From: Pleodorina starrii
Lineage: Eukaryota > Chlorophyta > Chlorophyceae > Chlamydomonadales > Volvocaceae
Reading direction: 5' to 3'
Assembly (NCBI GenBank): GCA_030267565.1
Contig: BRXU01000001.1
Coordinates: 1,612,001 to 1,676,000 of the forward strand
Length of the DNA stretch: 64,000 nucleotides
Part shown: positions 46,163 through 57,492 of the stretch, in pieces
Layout: each line of letters starts with the position of its first letter
Position numbering within the stretch: position 1 is the stretch's first letter
Program-made: the position numbers and the translations under genes
Notes under the pieces: generated by a model
Databases searched by the model: none
The model's input: the letters and a program-made list of their open reading frames with translations, nothing else
What the model was told of the DNA's origin: nothing

Positions 46163-49109
46163 ATGTCTGAAAATACGCTTCTAACTGAGGCGCTGTGGCT
46201 GCTTTCTATTCCTGAGGCCGCTGCGCGTGCGCACGGACAGCATGCAAGGGGGCGCATCAGCATCGTCGAAGCGAACGTGCGCCCGTCCAGAAAGCCAACC
46301 TTCACCACGCCCGGCGGCGAGCTCGTCGCGCGCCTGCTCACGGAAGCCATCGTCTTTTGCCGCAATGCAATCACTCGCCTCGCCAACAGCGACGCCCCGC
46401 CAGAGGAAGCCGCCGCGGCGGAGCCCAACCTACTCGCCTTCAGCGACTCGCTCATGCAGTCCGGCCAGGACGTCCTGCCAGCCCTGTCGCTCTTCCAGCG
46501 CGCGCAGAGCGTCGCGACGGAGGAGCGCGCGGCGGCAGCTGATGACGGCTACCCGCCGCCCGGCCTCGCCGACGACGCCGCGGCGCGCTGCGGCGTCGTC
46601 GCCTGCCACGTCCTCCTCAGCGCGGGCCACACGGACCCGCGCGACGCCGCCTCCTCGGGCACCGACGCGCTGCGGGAGCTCGTGGCGGCCCTCCACACTG
46701 CCGCCGCCGGCGCCGCGAGCGCGGCCTTCGACGACGACGGCGCCGGCGGCGGCGGCCACACGTCGTCGATCCTTTGCAAGCTGGGTGCCGGCACGGCGCC
46801 CTGCCAGGCCTGCCTGCTGGTACTCCTCTCCCACAATCTGGACCGCCTCCGTCGCGTCGCCGGCTGCCAGGCGGCCGTGTGCCGGCGGGAGGCGATCGGC
46901 GTGCTGAAGCTCATAGAGGAGCTGACGGGCCTGGCGGCGAGCGCCGCCCAGGAAGCCGCAGCGGTGGCGGCGGCGGCGGCGGCTGCCGCCGCTGCGGCAG
47001 CGGCGGCGGCGGCTGCAGCCGCCAGTGGAGAGGGTAGCGGCAGCCGCGGAGGTGGTGGTATTAATTTTCTGCAGCTGCAGCGAAGTGTAAAGGCGGGCGC
47101 TGGCGCTGGCGGCGGCGGCGGGGGCAGTGCGGCGGGCGGCGGCGGCAGTGGGGGCCCGGCGGCGGCGGAGGCGGCGGAGGCGGCCACAGTCTCCTTCATG
47201 CGGGCCCTTGAAGAGGTGCGGTTGGAGAGGTGCAACGGGGAAACCCGCCGACGCTGTCGTGCGAGCATGTGTGTGCGTGTGCGTGCGGCAGTGCGTGTGT
47301 GTCTATGTGTGTGTTGATGCTGCCTTCTGGTGTATACGTGTGGGGCTGCTCGGGCCTGTCTGCACTGCGCGGTGCCGTGGCAATGCCGTCGCACCTCCGC
47401 TGCGCTCCGCTGTGCTGTGCTGTGCTACGGCGCTGTCCAGCGGAACCGAACCGAACCTAACGGAAGCGACACCCACCCACTCCCGCAACCTGCCTCACTT
47501 CCCCCGTGTGCCCGCCGGCCCGCCGGCCTCGGCCCCCACCTCCGCGAACCTCTCTCCCCGTGTACGGCACCTCCAGGCTGCAGCGGAGCTGAGCCGCTGC
47601 CTGGAGTCAACCGCGCCCCGCGGCGGCGGCGGCGGCGGCGGCTCCGCCGCCGCGGCATCGTCGGCGGGCCTCGAGCCGGCGCTGCGGGCGGCGCAGCTCC
47701 GAATCAACACCGAGCTGCTCAGCCTGGGTGTGGATCCGCCTCTGGGCAGCGACGGCGGTTCCCGCCGCCCCTCCACGACCGCGCTCCAGCCGTCGCTCAG
47801 CCACGGCCGCAGCAGCCACAGCAGCCGCCACAGCAGCCTCAGCGGCAGCGGCAGCGGCAGCGGCGGCGGCGGCGGTGGGTACGGCAGCGGCGGCAGGGGT
47901 CCAGGGGGCGGCGGCGGCGGCGGCGGCGGTCGCGAGGGCGAGGAGCCGCGCGCCTGGCTGAGATCCGGCGGCGGCATTTCGCTGCTGCGGCACCCCAGCT
48001 TCCCTGAAGCTCGCGCCAGGGGAGGGTACGGCCATGAGGAGGAGGAGGATGAGATTGCGGCGGCGGCGGCGGCGGAGGCCAAGGCCAGCGCCACGGCGCA
48101 ATGGCTGCGGCGGTTGCCGTCCGGGTCCGACCACTCGGACCGGACTTCGGTGTCGCTGTCGTCGTCGCTGTCGCTGTCAGTGGCGACGGCGTCGGTGGCG
48201 GCGGCGCCGGCGTCGGTGGCGGCGGCACCGCCGTCGCCGCTGGTCAGCCAGCCAACGACGCCGCCGCGCGGTGTCGTGTTTCCGCTTACCGCGGAGCGCC
48301 AGCTAGCGCAACAGCAGTCCCAGCAACAGCCCCAGCCGCGGAGTGCAGCAGCCCACCAAGACAGCGGCGCCGGGTCCAGCCCGCCGCGCTTCACCGTCGC
48401 CGTCGGCGGCTTGATCTCGCCCGTGACCAGTGCGACGACGGCGGTGCCGACGCTGGTCCCCAGCCTGAGCGTCGCCCTCCCGGCGCCCGCGGCGCGGCGC
48501 GGTGGCGGCGGCGCCGCCGCAATCAGCCCCGCCGCTTCAGTCCCGGCGGCGGCGGCGCCGCCGCCGCCGCCGCCGCCGCAGCAGCAGCAGCAACAGCCCG
48601 CCAGGGTCGCCCTCCCGCTGTCCCTTTCCTTGCGTCCCGCCGGCGCCGGCGGTACGGTGTTCGGGGCTGCGGCGGCCGCTGCGGTCGTCGACGACGAGGC
48701 TGACGCCGACGCCGACGCCGACGCCGGCGCGAGCTACAGCCGCGGCGGCACAGGGCTCAGCTTGACCGGCGTTGGCGGGCCCGGCTCCAGCCGCCCCTCT
48801 CAACACCGCCACCGCCACCACCACCAGTCGCACCGGTCGCAGCAACGGACCGTGTACGAACACACGGCGCAGTACGACGACGAGGAGCCGCCGGCGCCGC
48901 CGGCGCCGCCGCCGGCGGCGGCAGCCGCCGCTGCGTCGGCGCCGGCGTCGACATCGTCGTCTGCGCCGGTATGGGCGGCGGCCAGTCGGAGCGCGGCGGC
49001 GGCGGTGGCGGCCGCGACGGCGGCGGCTTACGAGTTTCTGGGCAGCGCGGGAGTGGAGGCGCCGGCGCTGGACAACGCCGCGCTGCAGCGGCTGCAGAGC
49101 CAGATGCTG

Positions 49110-49148
<39 letters not shown>

Positions 49149-50057
49149 TCGCGGCCGTCGGTGTTGGAAGGGCCCTTTGGCAGCGGCCTGGCGACGGCCG
49201 GCTCCGTCCTGCAGCCGTCGCCGTCGCAGCACCTGCAAACGGCGCCGTCGAAACGGTTGCAGCCCCAGCAGCTGAGCCGGGGGCCCGCGCCTTCCCTGGA
49301 CCTGACGCGCTCGACAGTCCTCGCCAGCGCAGGCAGCGTCGTCGCCGCCGCCGCCACCAGCCCCAAGGCCGTTGCTTCGTACGGCATAGGCCGCGACCGC
49401 GGCACCAGCCTGTGGGCGCTGCCTTCCGCTGGTGGCGGCGGCGGCGGCGGCCGCACCAGCATGTACGAAGGCAAGAGTCCGTACGCCTCCCTGCTCGACG
49501 TCGCCGTCGCCGACCGGACCGCCGCCGCCGCCGCCGTCGGCAGGACGGCCGCCGGTCTGGGCGCCAGCAGCCTCAGCGTCGGCGTCGGCGTCGGCGCCAC
49601 AGGCATCAGCAGCCGCGCGGGTGTGCTCGCTGGCGGCGGCGGCGGCGTCGGCGGCGGCAATTTCAACTTCCTCAGCAGCACTAACAGCATAATCGCAAGC
49701 GGAGGCGCAGGCGCCGCCCAAAGGACGGCCCGAGGCGCCGCGGCCTCTGCGGTGCCACCGTCGCCGACGGGCTTAAGCTTGGGCTTCAGCAACAGTGTCG
49801 CCCTGGGTGGCAGCTTCGGCGGCGGCGGCGGCGGCGGCGCCGCCGCCGTTAGCGGCAGCGGGCAGCCGAAGCTTCCGACGTCTCCCTCTTGGCAACAGGC
49901 CGCTGCATCGGCCGCTGCATCGGCCGCGGCGGCGGCCGCGGCTGCGGCGGCTGCGGCGGCGGGAGGCGGCGGGAGGCCGGGCTGGGGCGGGGGGCTCAGC
50001 AGTGCGCCGTCACTGGGGCCGGCGAGGCAGAGCGTGGCCGTGAGGGGGCAGCTTTGA
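46163..50057 (+). CDS. Unknown large low-complexity protein
   Basis: Exon 1 is 46163–47215 (351 codons, donor GAG|GTGCGG) and exon 2 is 47577–50057 (acceptor CCTCCAG), joining in phase 0 to give 1177 residues. The first 280 residues look folded and mainly helical (LVARLLTEAIVFCRNAITRLANS, LAFSDSLMQSGQDVLPALSL, GVVACHVLLSAGHTD, CQACLLVLLSHNLDRLRRVAG, REAIGVLKLIEELTGLAASA). A poly-Ala run of about 20 follows. Helix resumes across the splice junction (FMRALEE then AAAELSRCLES, NTELLSLGVDPPL). The last 750 residues are Ser/Ala/Gly/Gln/His tracts, probably disordered. No family recognised. The start is the first ATG in frame; an upstream exon is possible. Convergent with YAK1. Confidence 0.55.
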
Positions 50058-53000
50058 CCGGCGGGGCGGGCCTGGGCCCTGGGGGCTGGGCTCGTGCGCG
50101 GGTGCGGCCGGGAGGCAAGGGCGTGGCGACACGGGGTGCGAAGGGATGCGATACACGGGGGGCGGGGGGTGATGTGCACGTATAGGCCGGGGCTCGGCGG
50201 GGGGTGGGGGGTGGAGGTGCACGCGGTGGTGCCGAGAAGGGGCTGCAGATGGACGAAGCTGAGCGGGCGGCCGATGAAGGGTGAAGGGTGAAGGGACGCG
50301 GCCGAAAGGAGGGATGCCGGGGGGGATGTTGGACGTCGCGGCGGCGGCAGCGGCGGCGGCGGCGGCAGCGGCGGCGGTGGTGGTGGTGGTGGTGGTGGCA
50401 GCCAGTCCGATGATGCAGCGACGGAGCGGCGCTGCGTCCTGAGCTCCCGACCCCGGCGCTTCGCGGGGTATCGGGTATTGGGGAGTTGGGGGTAATTAAA
50501 ACGGCCCGGGGAGCGGGGGGGGCGGGTGGTTGGTGTCGGGCCTGTTGGGCCACAGCGTTGGAGAGGAACATGAAGGTTGTTGCTGTCATCGTCGTCGTCG
50601 TCGTTTGTTGCTGTGTTGCTGAGTTGCTGCTGTTGTTGGTGTTGTTGTTGCTCTTTTTGTTGTTTTTTTGTTGCTGTTCCGGCTTTATATTATTGGTTTT
50701 TAGTTGTCGCTGTTGGTTGGTGGGTTGTCTGAGGGACGGGCCACGCGGGCCGCCGGGGCAGAGTGGTGCAGCAGCAGCAGCAGCAGCAGCGCCGCCGCCC
50801 CAGGATATGCCCGCTTGAGTTTTGACTCGTGTCGCATTCAGTAAACACCCCAGAGATCGCTGCTTTAACGGCCCCGCGGCCGCTGCGCGCAGGTGCTGTA
50901 CCCAGCACGCCCCGGGCCGGGGCCGGCGCTGTGCTGTGCGTTCCAAAACGCTTCCGGCTGCGCGGCTGGCTCCGGTGGCTCCTGCTGCTGCTCCTCCTTG
51001 GGGGCGGGGACTTCCGTGTCCTGCTTAGGCGGGTGGGTGGTTGACGACGGGGACGGCGGGCGGTTGTGGTACCATACTACCGGTTTTCAGTTGCCAGTTG
51101 GGCGATTGGCTGGCAGCGGGCCCCCCGCCTGCCGACCCGGCGCTTCCATGTCGCGGGGGCGGGGGGCATTGGGCGCACCGCCAAGAGCACTCACCCATGC
51201 AATCGCCGAGTAAGACCCGCACTCAACACACGAGTACGGTCCGCGCATTCGCGCACACACGCACGTCCAATTGCCTCCGAATACGGTCCCAGCGGCGCCG
51301 CCGCCGCGGCCGCCACTGCCTGTCGACTCTACCCTCCAGCCCACTCCTTGCGGGCACACACACACACCGCAAGCGAGCGGAAGCGGGCTGCGCTGCACTG
51401 CACTCCACTGCACGGGCGAGCAGAGCGGCCAAACCCCAAGCTCCTTACACAGCGGCGCCGGGGCCGCGTATTCTATTCTCTCGGCTTTCGTTCCTCTATT
51501 GGAACGCCTTTGAGGCGCGCGACGTCTTTCTTCTCTGTCTTCCCCATTACCCATGCCTTGTGTCCGCAGCTCTCACCAGCACCTGCAGGCCCCGCCGCCG
51601 GCCGCCGCGTCTTTTGCCACTATATGCCTCCCTCCCTCCCTCCCTCCCTCCCTCCCTCCCTCCCGGCCCCCTCCCTCCCTCCCTGCGCCGTTACCGTTAC
51701 CCTGTACGGCCGTTCGTTGTCTGCTCACCCCATCCTTTTGCAGCGCATTGCCTGGGCGCCAAGCTATGGGGGGGTTGGGTTGGGGTGGGTGAGACAGAAT
51801 ACTCCTCGGGGTTCATCCACAACGCGGTTCGGCTCTCGCCACAACTCAACTGCTGCCTGGCTGCCTAGTCCTACTCCACACGCCACCTGCCACCAACGAC
51901 GGCCACCTACCTAGGCTGCCGCGCTCAATACCTGAGAAAAAAGAAATCCCCAAATACCCACCAAACCAGCCATCCACCAAACCAGCAAGCAAGGCCACCA
52001 CCTCCTGCCAGCACCGTTTACACGGCTGCGAAAACGCGTGTGCGGCAGCCTTCAGCCTCAGAATACGCCCCAGAATACGGGAATGGAGAGCCTTGAAAAC
52101 GATGGCCGCAACCACCACGCAAAACCACGCAAAAGTACGGCAGGTCTCTCATTCCGCCTCTCTCTCTCTCCCACTGCCTGACTGTCTGTCTGTCTTTCTC
52201 TCTTCCCCTCTTCTCCTTCTCTCTCGCGCGCGCTGTGCCCCGCGCCTCGCCGCACCACCCCTCGGCCTCAGCTCGCCACGTCGGAACCTGGCCCCGCCCC
52301 CCCCAGAAACAACTTGGCCGCTACCTGGTCCGAACTCCATGGACACACATGGGCACATAGGGTCCCCTGGTCACTTGAACAAACACCTAACACACAGCAC
52401 ACCCACCCACACACACGGCGCCGTCATCGCAGATCCTCTGCATCGTGCCAACAGGTCGGGTCGCACCCACCCACTCCTTTAGTGCGGCGATTCGCCCCCC
52501 CCCCCCGGTTTTTTCATAACGCAACACTCCGCAGGCACAGCCACCACCACCACCACCGCTGCTGAAGTCACCATCACCCCAACCACCTCCGCCAACGCCG
52601 CCAACGCCGGCTGCTGCCCAGCCCCAGACCCAAGCCCACCACCCATACTCCTGCGCGAAAGCTTCCATACAGCGCCTTCAGTCTTCAGTGTGGTCGTTTT
52701 TTCCGAGTGTCTCGTCCCGTCCCGCCCCGTCCCGCCCATCACACCGGTCGCCGTCTCAGTGCCGGTGCCCCCCCCGCCCTCTCGCCAGTGTGCCGCATTC
52801 CGCATTCCATCGACCGGCGCCGCCGAAGCCGCCCTCCTGCGGGCCCCCACCGGCCTCCCCCCCTCCGTCCCTCCTGCCCGCGGAGCGCTGCCCCTCTACC
52901 GTGGCGGTGAGCAACACAGCTCAACCACACCACGCCACGCCACACCTGGCGCTCCCTCCACACCACAACAGGCGCTTCCCGCAGCACACCTTGGCCGCCG

Positions 53001-53776
53001 CGACCTTGACCGCCACCACCAGCACCCCCACCTCCTTGGCCGCCCCTCGCCCCTCAACCTCGCCCGTCCCCCCGCTCTCCGCGCATGGATGCCAGGCTGT
53101 CCTTCCCCCGCGCACCACGGCACCACCACCACCATCTCCAGGTCCTGCGCTACACCGTTCTTTCGCACTTCTTTCACAGCCTTTTCATCTCCATGCTTGT
53201 GGTGTTCGCTACATCTCATCAGCTCCATGGCTTGGTTTTCCACAACAACATCCAAACAGTTCCAACCAGCTCCAGCAACCCGCTGCATATGAAGAGAGAA
53301 TCGCATCCCCAGCCCCAACCCGCCGCCCAACCTCCCTCCGCCGCTTCGAACCTCTCTTTTTCTGGATCTCCAGTCTCCGCTCCTGGCCGCATACGTCATA
53401 AGGCCGGTGGCCCAGGCCACACCACAACACACCACGCCGCGCACTGCATTTTCCTGGGCCCCGAGCCAAACTCCGGCCGCCCCAACTCTCCCTTCACACA
53501 CCCCAGCTTCGACAGCCGAAAGATGCGCGCACACACGCGCCATACACCGGGAGCGGGGCCATCCCGGTGCCTCCTCCATACTCCCGCAGCTCCGGCCTCC
53601 CAGGCTGTGGCCCTCTGGCCCCTCTGGGCCCCTTCGGCCCCCTCCACCCCCATTGGCGGTCCCTCCGCGCCTCCACTGGGACACAGTGCTTACAGTGCTT
53701 CGCCACCCCGGCTGCGGCGCTCCTGCGTGCACTCCACTGCGCGCTACTTCGATCCGGGTACGACATCGGTACGACA
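50058..53776. other. Convergent intergenic region
   Basis: About 3.7 kb between two convergent stop codons; no gene recognised. Contains a (GGT)n tract (50378–50398), a T/G-rich patch (50575–50715), a (CCCT)n run (51626–51664), and C-rich stretches. Minus-strand TGTAA occurs at 53694–53690 and 52021–52017, either of which could end the YAK1 transcript. Confidence 0.4.
51626..51664. repeat. (CCCT)n microsatellite
   Basis: About nine to ten CCCT units, with a further run at 51669–51683. Confidence 0.75.
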
Positions 53777-56700
53777 TCATGACTGATGCCGCGTCGGCGC
53801 CTGAGCGGCGGAGCCGTCGTAGCTCGACCGCAGCGCCGCCATAATCGGCGGCATGATGCCGCTGTACGGCAGACTCCCGACGTACAACTGCTGTTGCTGC
53901 TGCTCCAGGGACGTGGCCGAGGTGGCGGCGGCAGCCGCCGCCGCCGTCGCCGCCGCGGCCTGCTGCTGCAGCGCCCGCTGCCCCTGCTGTTGCTGCATCA
54001 GCAGCAGCTGCTGCCGGTGCTGCTCGGCGACGGCAGCCTGCGCAGCAGCCAGCTCGCCCGCCGGGTTGCCGGACAAAGACCCGCCGACCGCGGCGGCGCC
54101 GGCGGCGCCGCCAAAGCTGGCCGCCGGCCCGGACGCGGCCGCGGCGCCGGCGGGCGCCAGCGCTATCGCGGAGGCGAAGCCGCGCGACAGTCCTTGTGCC
54201 AGGGTGGGTCCAGACGGCCCCTGCATCATGCCCGAGAAGCTCAACCCACCGCCGCCGCCGCCGGCAGCCTGCTGTTGTTGCTGCTGCTGCTGTTGTTGGT
54301 GGTGGTGGTTCTGGTGTTGTTGTTGCTGCTGTTGTTGCTGCTGCTGTTGGTGCTGCTGTTGTTGTTGTTGGTGGTGGTGGTGTTGCTGCTGCAGCGCCTG
54401 ACGAAACTGCGCTTGCTGCGACAACAGGAACTGGGGCGTCAAAGGCTGGTAGCTGCCGGCAAGCAGCAGCGGCGTCTGAAGGCTGCCGGCGGTGCCGTAC
54501 AAGTACGGCGATCCGACAGGGAAGGCGGCGGCGGCGGCTGCGCCGCCGCCGCCAGACGGCGGCACCGCCGCTGCTGCGCCGCCGGTCGCGTCCAGCCCGG
54601 CCGGGCCGGCGGACGCGACGGGCCAGAACCCCACGGCGGCGGCGGCGGCGCCGCCGCCGCCCGCCGCCGCCGCCGCGGCGGAACCACCGTCGGTGCTGCC
54701 GTACGGCCTTCCGATGGGCATGGCGCGGCTGCCCGAAGGGGCGGCGCCATGCAGGCCGGGGATCGTGGCGCGGCCGGAGCCTGGCCCCAGCTGCCCGCCC
54801 CAGCCCGAGTGCTGCTGCTGCGGCTGCTGCTGCTGCGCGGCCTGCAGCGCGTAAGCGATCCCGCCAATGGGCCCCAGCTGCAACAACCCGCCCGCCTGCG
54901 TCCCCCGCTGCGACTCGCCCCCGCCTGCGCCGCCGCCGCTGGCCCCGCCGCCGTCGGCAGTGTGCGGCAACCCCAACGCCGCGGCTGCTGCCGCGGCTCC
55001 GCCACCGCCGTCGGCCTGATGTTCCGCGTAGCTGAGCGCGGCCGGGTGCGAGGCGCTGCCGTGGGCGGAGATAAAGCCATGGCTGTAGTCGCCGCCAACG
55101 CCGCCTCCTTCCTGCTGTTGCTGCTGCGTCGGGTGCGCTGACGGGCCCGCCTCCGTTGCCGCCGCTGGCCCGGCCCCGCCGTCCGACCCGCCGATTCCCG
55201 TCGTCGCCGCCGCCGACCAGTCCATAGCGCTGCGGCGGCCCGTGTCGGCGGCGCCGCCGCTGCCCGCGCGCTGCGGCGAATACCCGTCGGCCGCCGCGCC
55301 GGCGGGGTGGGCAGCGTAGGGATGCTGCTGCTGCTGTTGCTGGTGGTGATGGGTGTTGTACAAGCCCGGCGACGGCGTCATCTGCATTGCGCTGGGTCCC
55401 CGGTACGGCGGCGCCGCCACGGCGGCGTGCGCGTGGGGCTGCGGATGCGCGCCCGGGCCCGCTCCGCCTCCACCGCCCATCATTGCGCCCGAGTCGGGCC
55501 GCGAGGGCCCGTCGCTGTACGACGCGCTGCCGCGCCGGCGCGCGCCGCCGTGTCGGCCGCCGGCTGCGGCTAGCGCCGCCGCCGTCGACGGGTCCGCCGC
55601 CGTCAGGGGGAGCGCCATGCCGCCGCCGCCGCCGACGCCGGCAGCGGCCGCGTGGTGGTGGCTGTGATGGTGGGGGTGGTGGGGGTGGTGGTGACCCGAC
55701 ACCGCTTCCTCCCCCAGCAGCTGATCGTCTGAATACAGCGGATCCCAGTCGCCGGGGCTGCCCACCTGCACGAACACGGGGACGAGCACACGAACACGCG
55801 AGCACGGGGAGCGGGTTATTCCGGGCCGCGGGCCGGGGGTTGGTTTGCGGGGCCGGGTCTCGATCTTTGATCTCAGGGGGGGAGAGAGCAGTACACCCCG
55901 CAAGTACACCCCGGAAGAGGGAGGAACAGGGAGGAAGAGGGAGGAAGAAGGAGGAAGAAGGAGGAGGAAGAGGGACCCGTACCCGCTCTCGTACCTGGTT
56001 GATGGACGGCGAGTCGGCCGTCGTCGAGGCGGTGTTCCTGCACCCCGGCTGCGACTGCTGCGAGGCACCCGACTCCGTGGCGCCCGTCTGCATCTCAAAC
56101 AACGCATCGGTGTTGTCCGTCGTGGACGTGAAGCTGCCGCCGTGGGGCAGCAGAGAGCCGGCGGCGCCGCCGGCGGCGCCAGCGGCGGTGCCGGCGGCGG
56201 CGGGAGTCGACAGGGCGCCGACGGCGCCGGCCAGCCCCATCGACGACGCGCCGGCGTTGGCGGCAAAGCCCGCCGCCGCCAGCGCCGCCGCCATGAGTTG
56301 CTGCAGGTTGCTGTTGCTGACGGCGGGAATGCCGCCGCCGGTGCCGCCGGCGCCGCTGCCGCCGGCAACGATGGACGCGTAGGTGGTGGCGCCGCCGTGA
56401 GGGTGCAGGTGCGATGTCTGCTGCTGAGGCGGTTGCGGGTGCGCGTGGTGGTGTTGGCCGTAATGCGGACTGAGGTGGGCGTGCTGGTGGTGGTGGTGGG
56501 AGTGATGGGAGAAGGGATTGGGTTGGCCTCCTCGAAGGCTACTGGCAACTTGGTGCAGCGCCAGCTGCTGCTGCTGCTGCGAGACCGTGGCCGGAGGCCC
56601 GGCGCCGCCGCCGCTGCGCGCCACCGCTGCTGCCGCCGCGGCGGCAGCGGCCGCGGCCGCCGCGGCTGTCGACGCCTCCTGCTGCTGCTGCTGCTGTTGT

Positions 56701-57461
56701 TGTTGTTGTTGCTGCAAGAGGACGGAGAGGAGTGCATGGTCCATGCCGCCTGTGCTGGCGTTGTGCGGCAGGGAGGAAGACAGCGGAGTGTACTGCGCGC
56801 TGGCGGCGGCGGCGGCGGACGCCGCCGCCGCAGCCGCCTGCTGGTGGATCTGCTGCCGGGCCGCGGCGGCGGCCATCACCGCCGCCAGGCCGTCCGCCGT
56901 CCCCGGCGTCCCCGGCTCAAACACGCCGCTGACGGACGGCCGCCCGGGCGCGGCACCGCCGCCGCCGCCCGCCGCGGCGGCGGCTGCCGCCGCCGCCGCC
57001 GCGAGCTGCTGCTGCTGCTGCTGCGCAGCGACCGCCGACGCCGCCGCGGCGGCGGCCGCCGCCGCGATCGCGGGGCTGCTGTACAGCTCGCCGCCGCTGC
57101 CTCCCATTGAGGCCGACGCCTTGCCGCCGCTTCCGGCGCCGCCACCCTGCTGTTGTTGCTGCTGCTGCTGCGCCGCCTGCTGCTGCAGCCGAGCCATGTG
57201 GTGGTGCAGGAACGACGCCGCCGAGGGTGTGGCCCCCAGCTGGATGTGGTGCGGCTGCGGCGGCTGACCGCACGAGGACAGCTGCTGGGCCACCGCCGCC
57301 GCCGCAGCCGCCGCCGCTGCCGCCGCGGAGAAGGGCGGGTGGCCATTGTTGTTGGCTGCGGTGAGGCTTCCGACGGGGAGGGCGGCGCTGGTGGAGAGAC
57401 TGGAGCCCAGGGCGGGCAACAGCGGGTGTGGGAAGGAGCCGGCGAGGCCGGAGGCCTGTGT

Positions 57462-57492
<31 letters not shown>

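Noticed and set aside
52896..57419. 1507-residue minus-strand frame
   Set aside because: Only 57419–55995 is YAK1 coding (the ninth exon). The rest is read-through in a frame that ignores the splice donor at 55995; the last exon lies in another frame and ends at 53777. The nominal start is TTG inside the exon.
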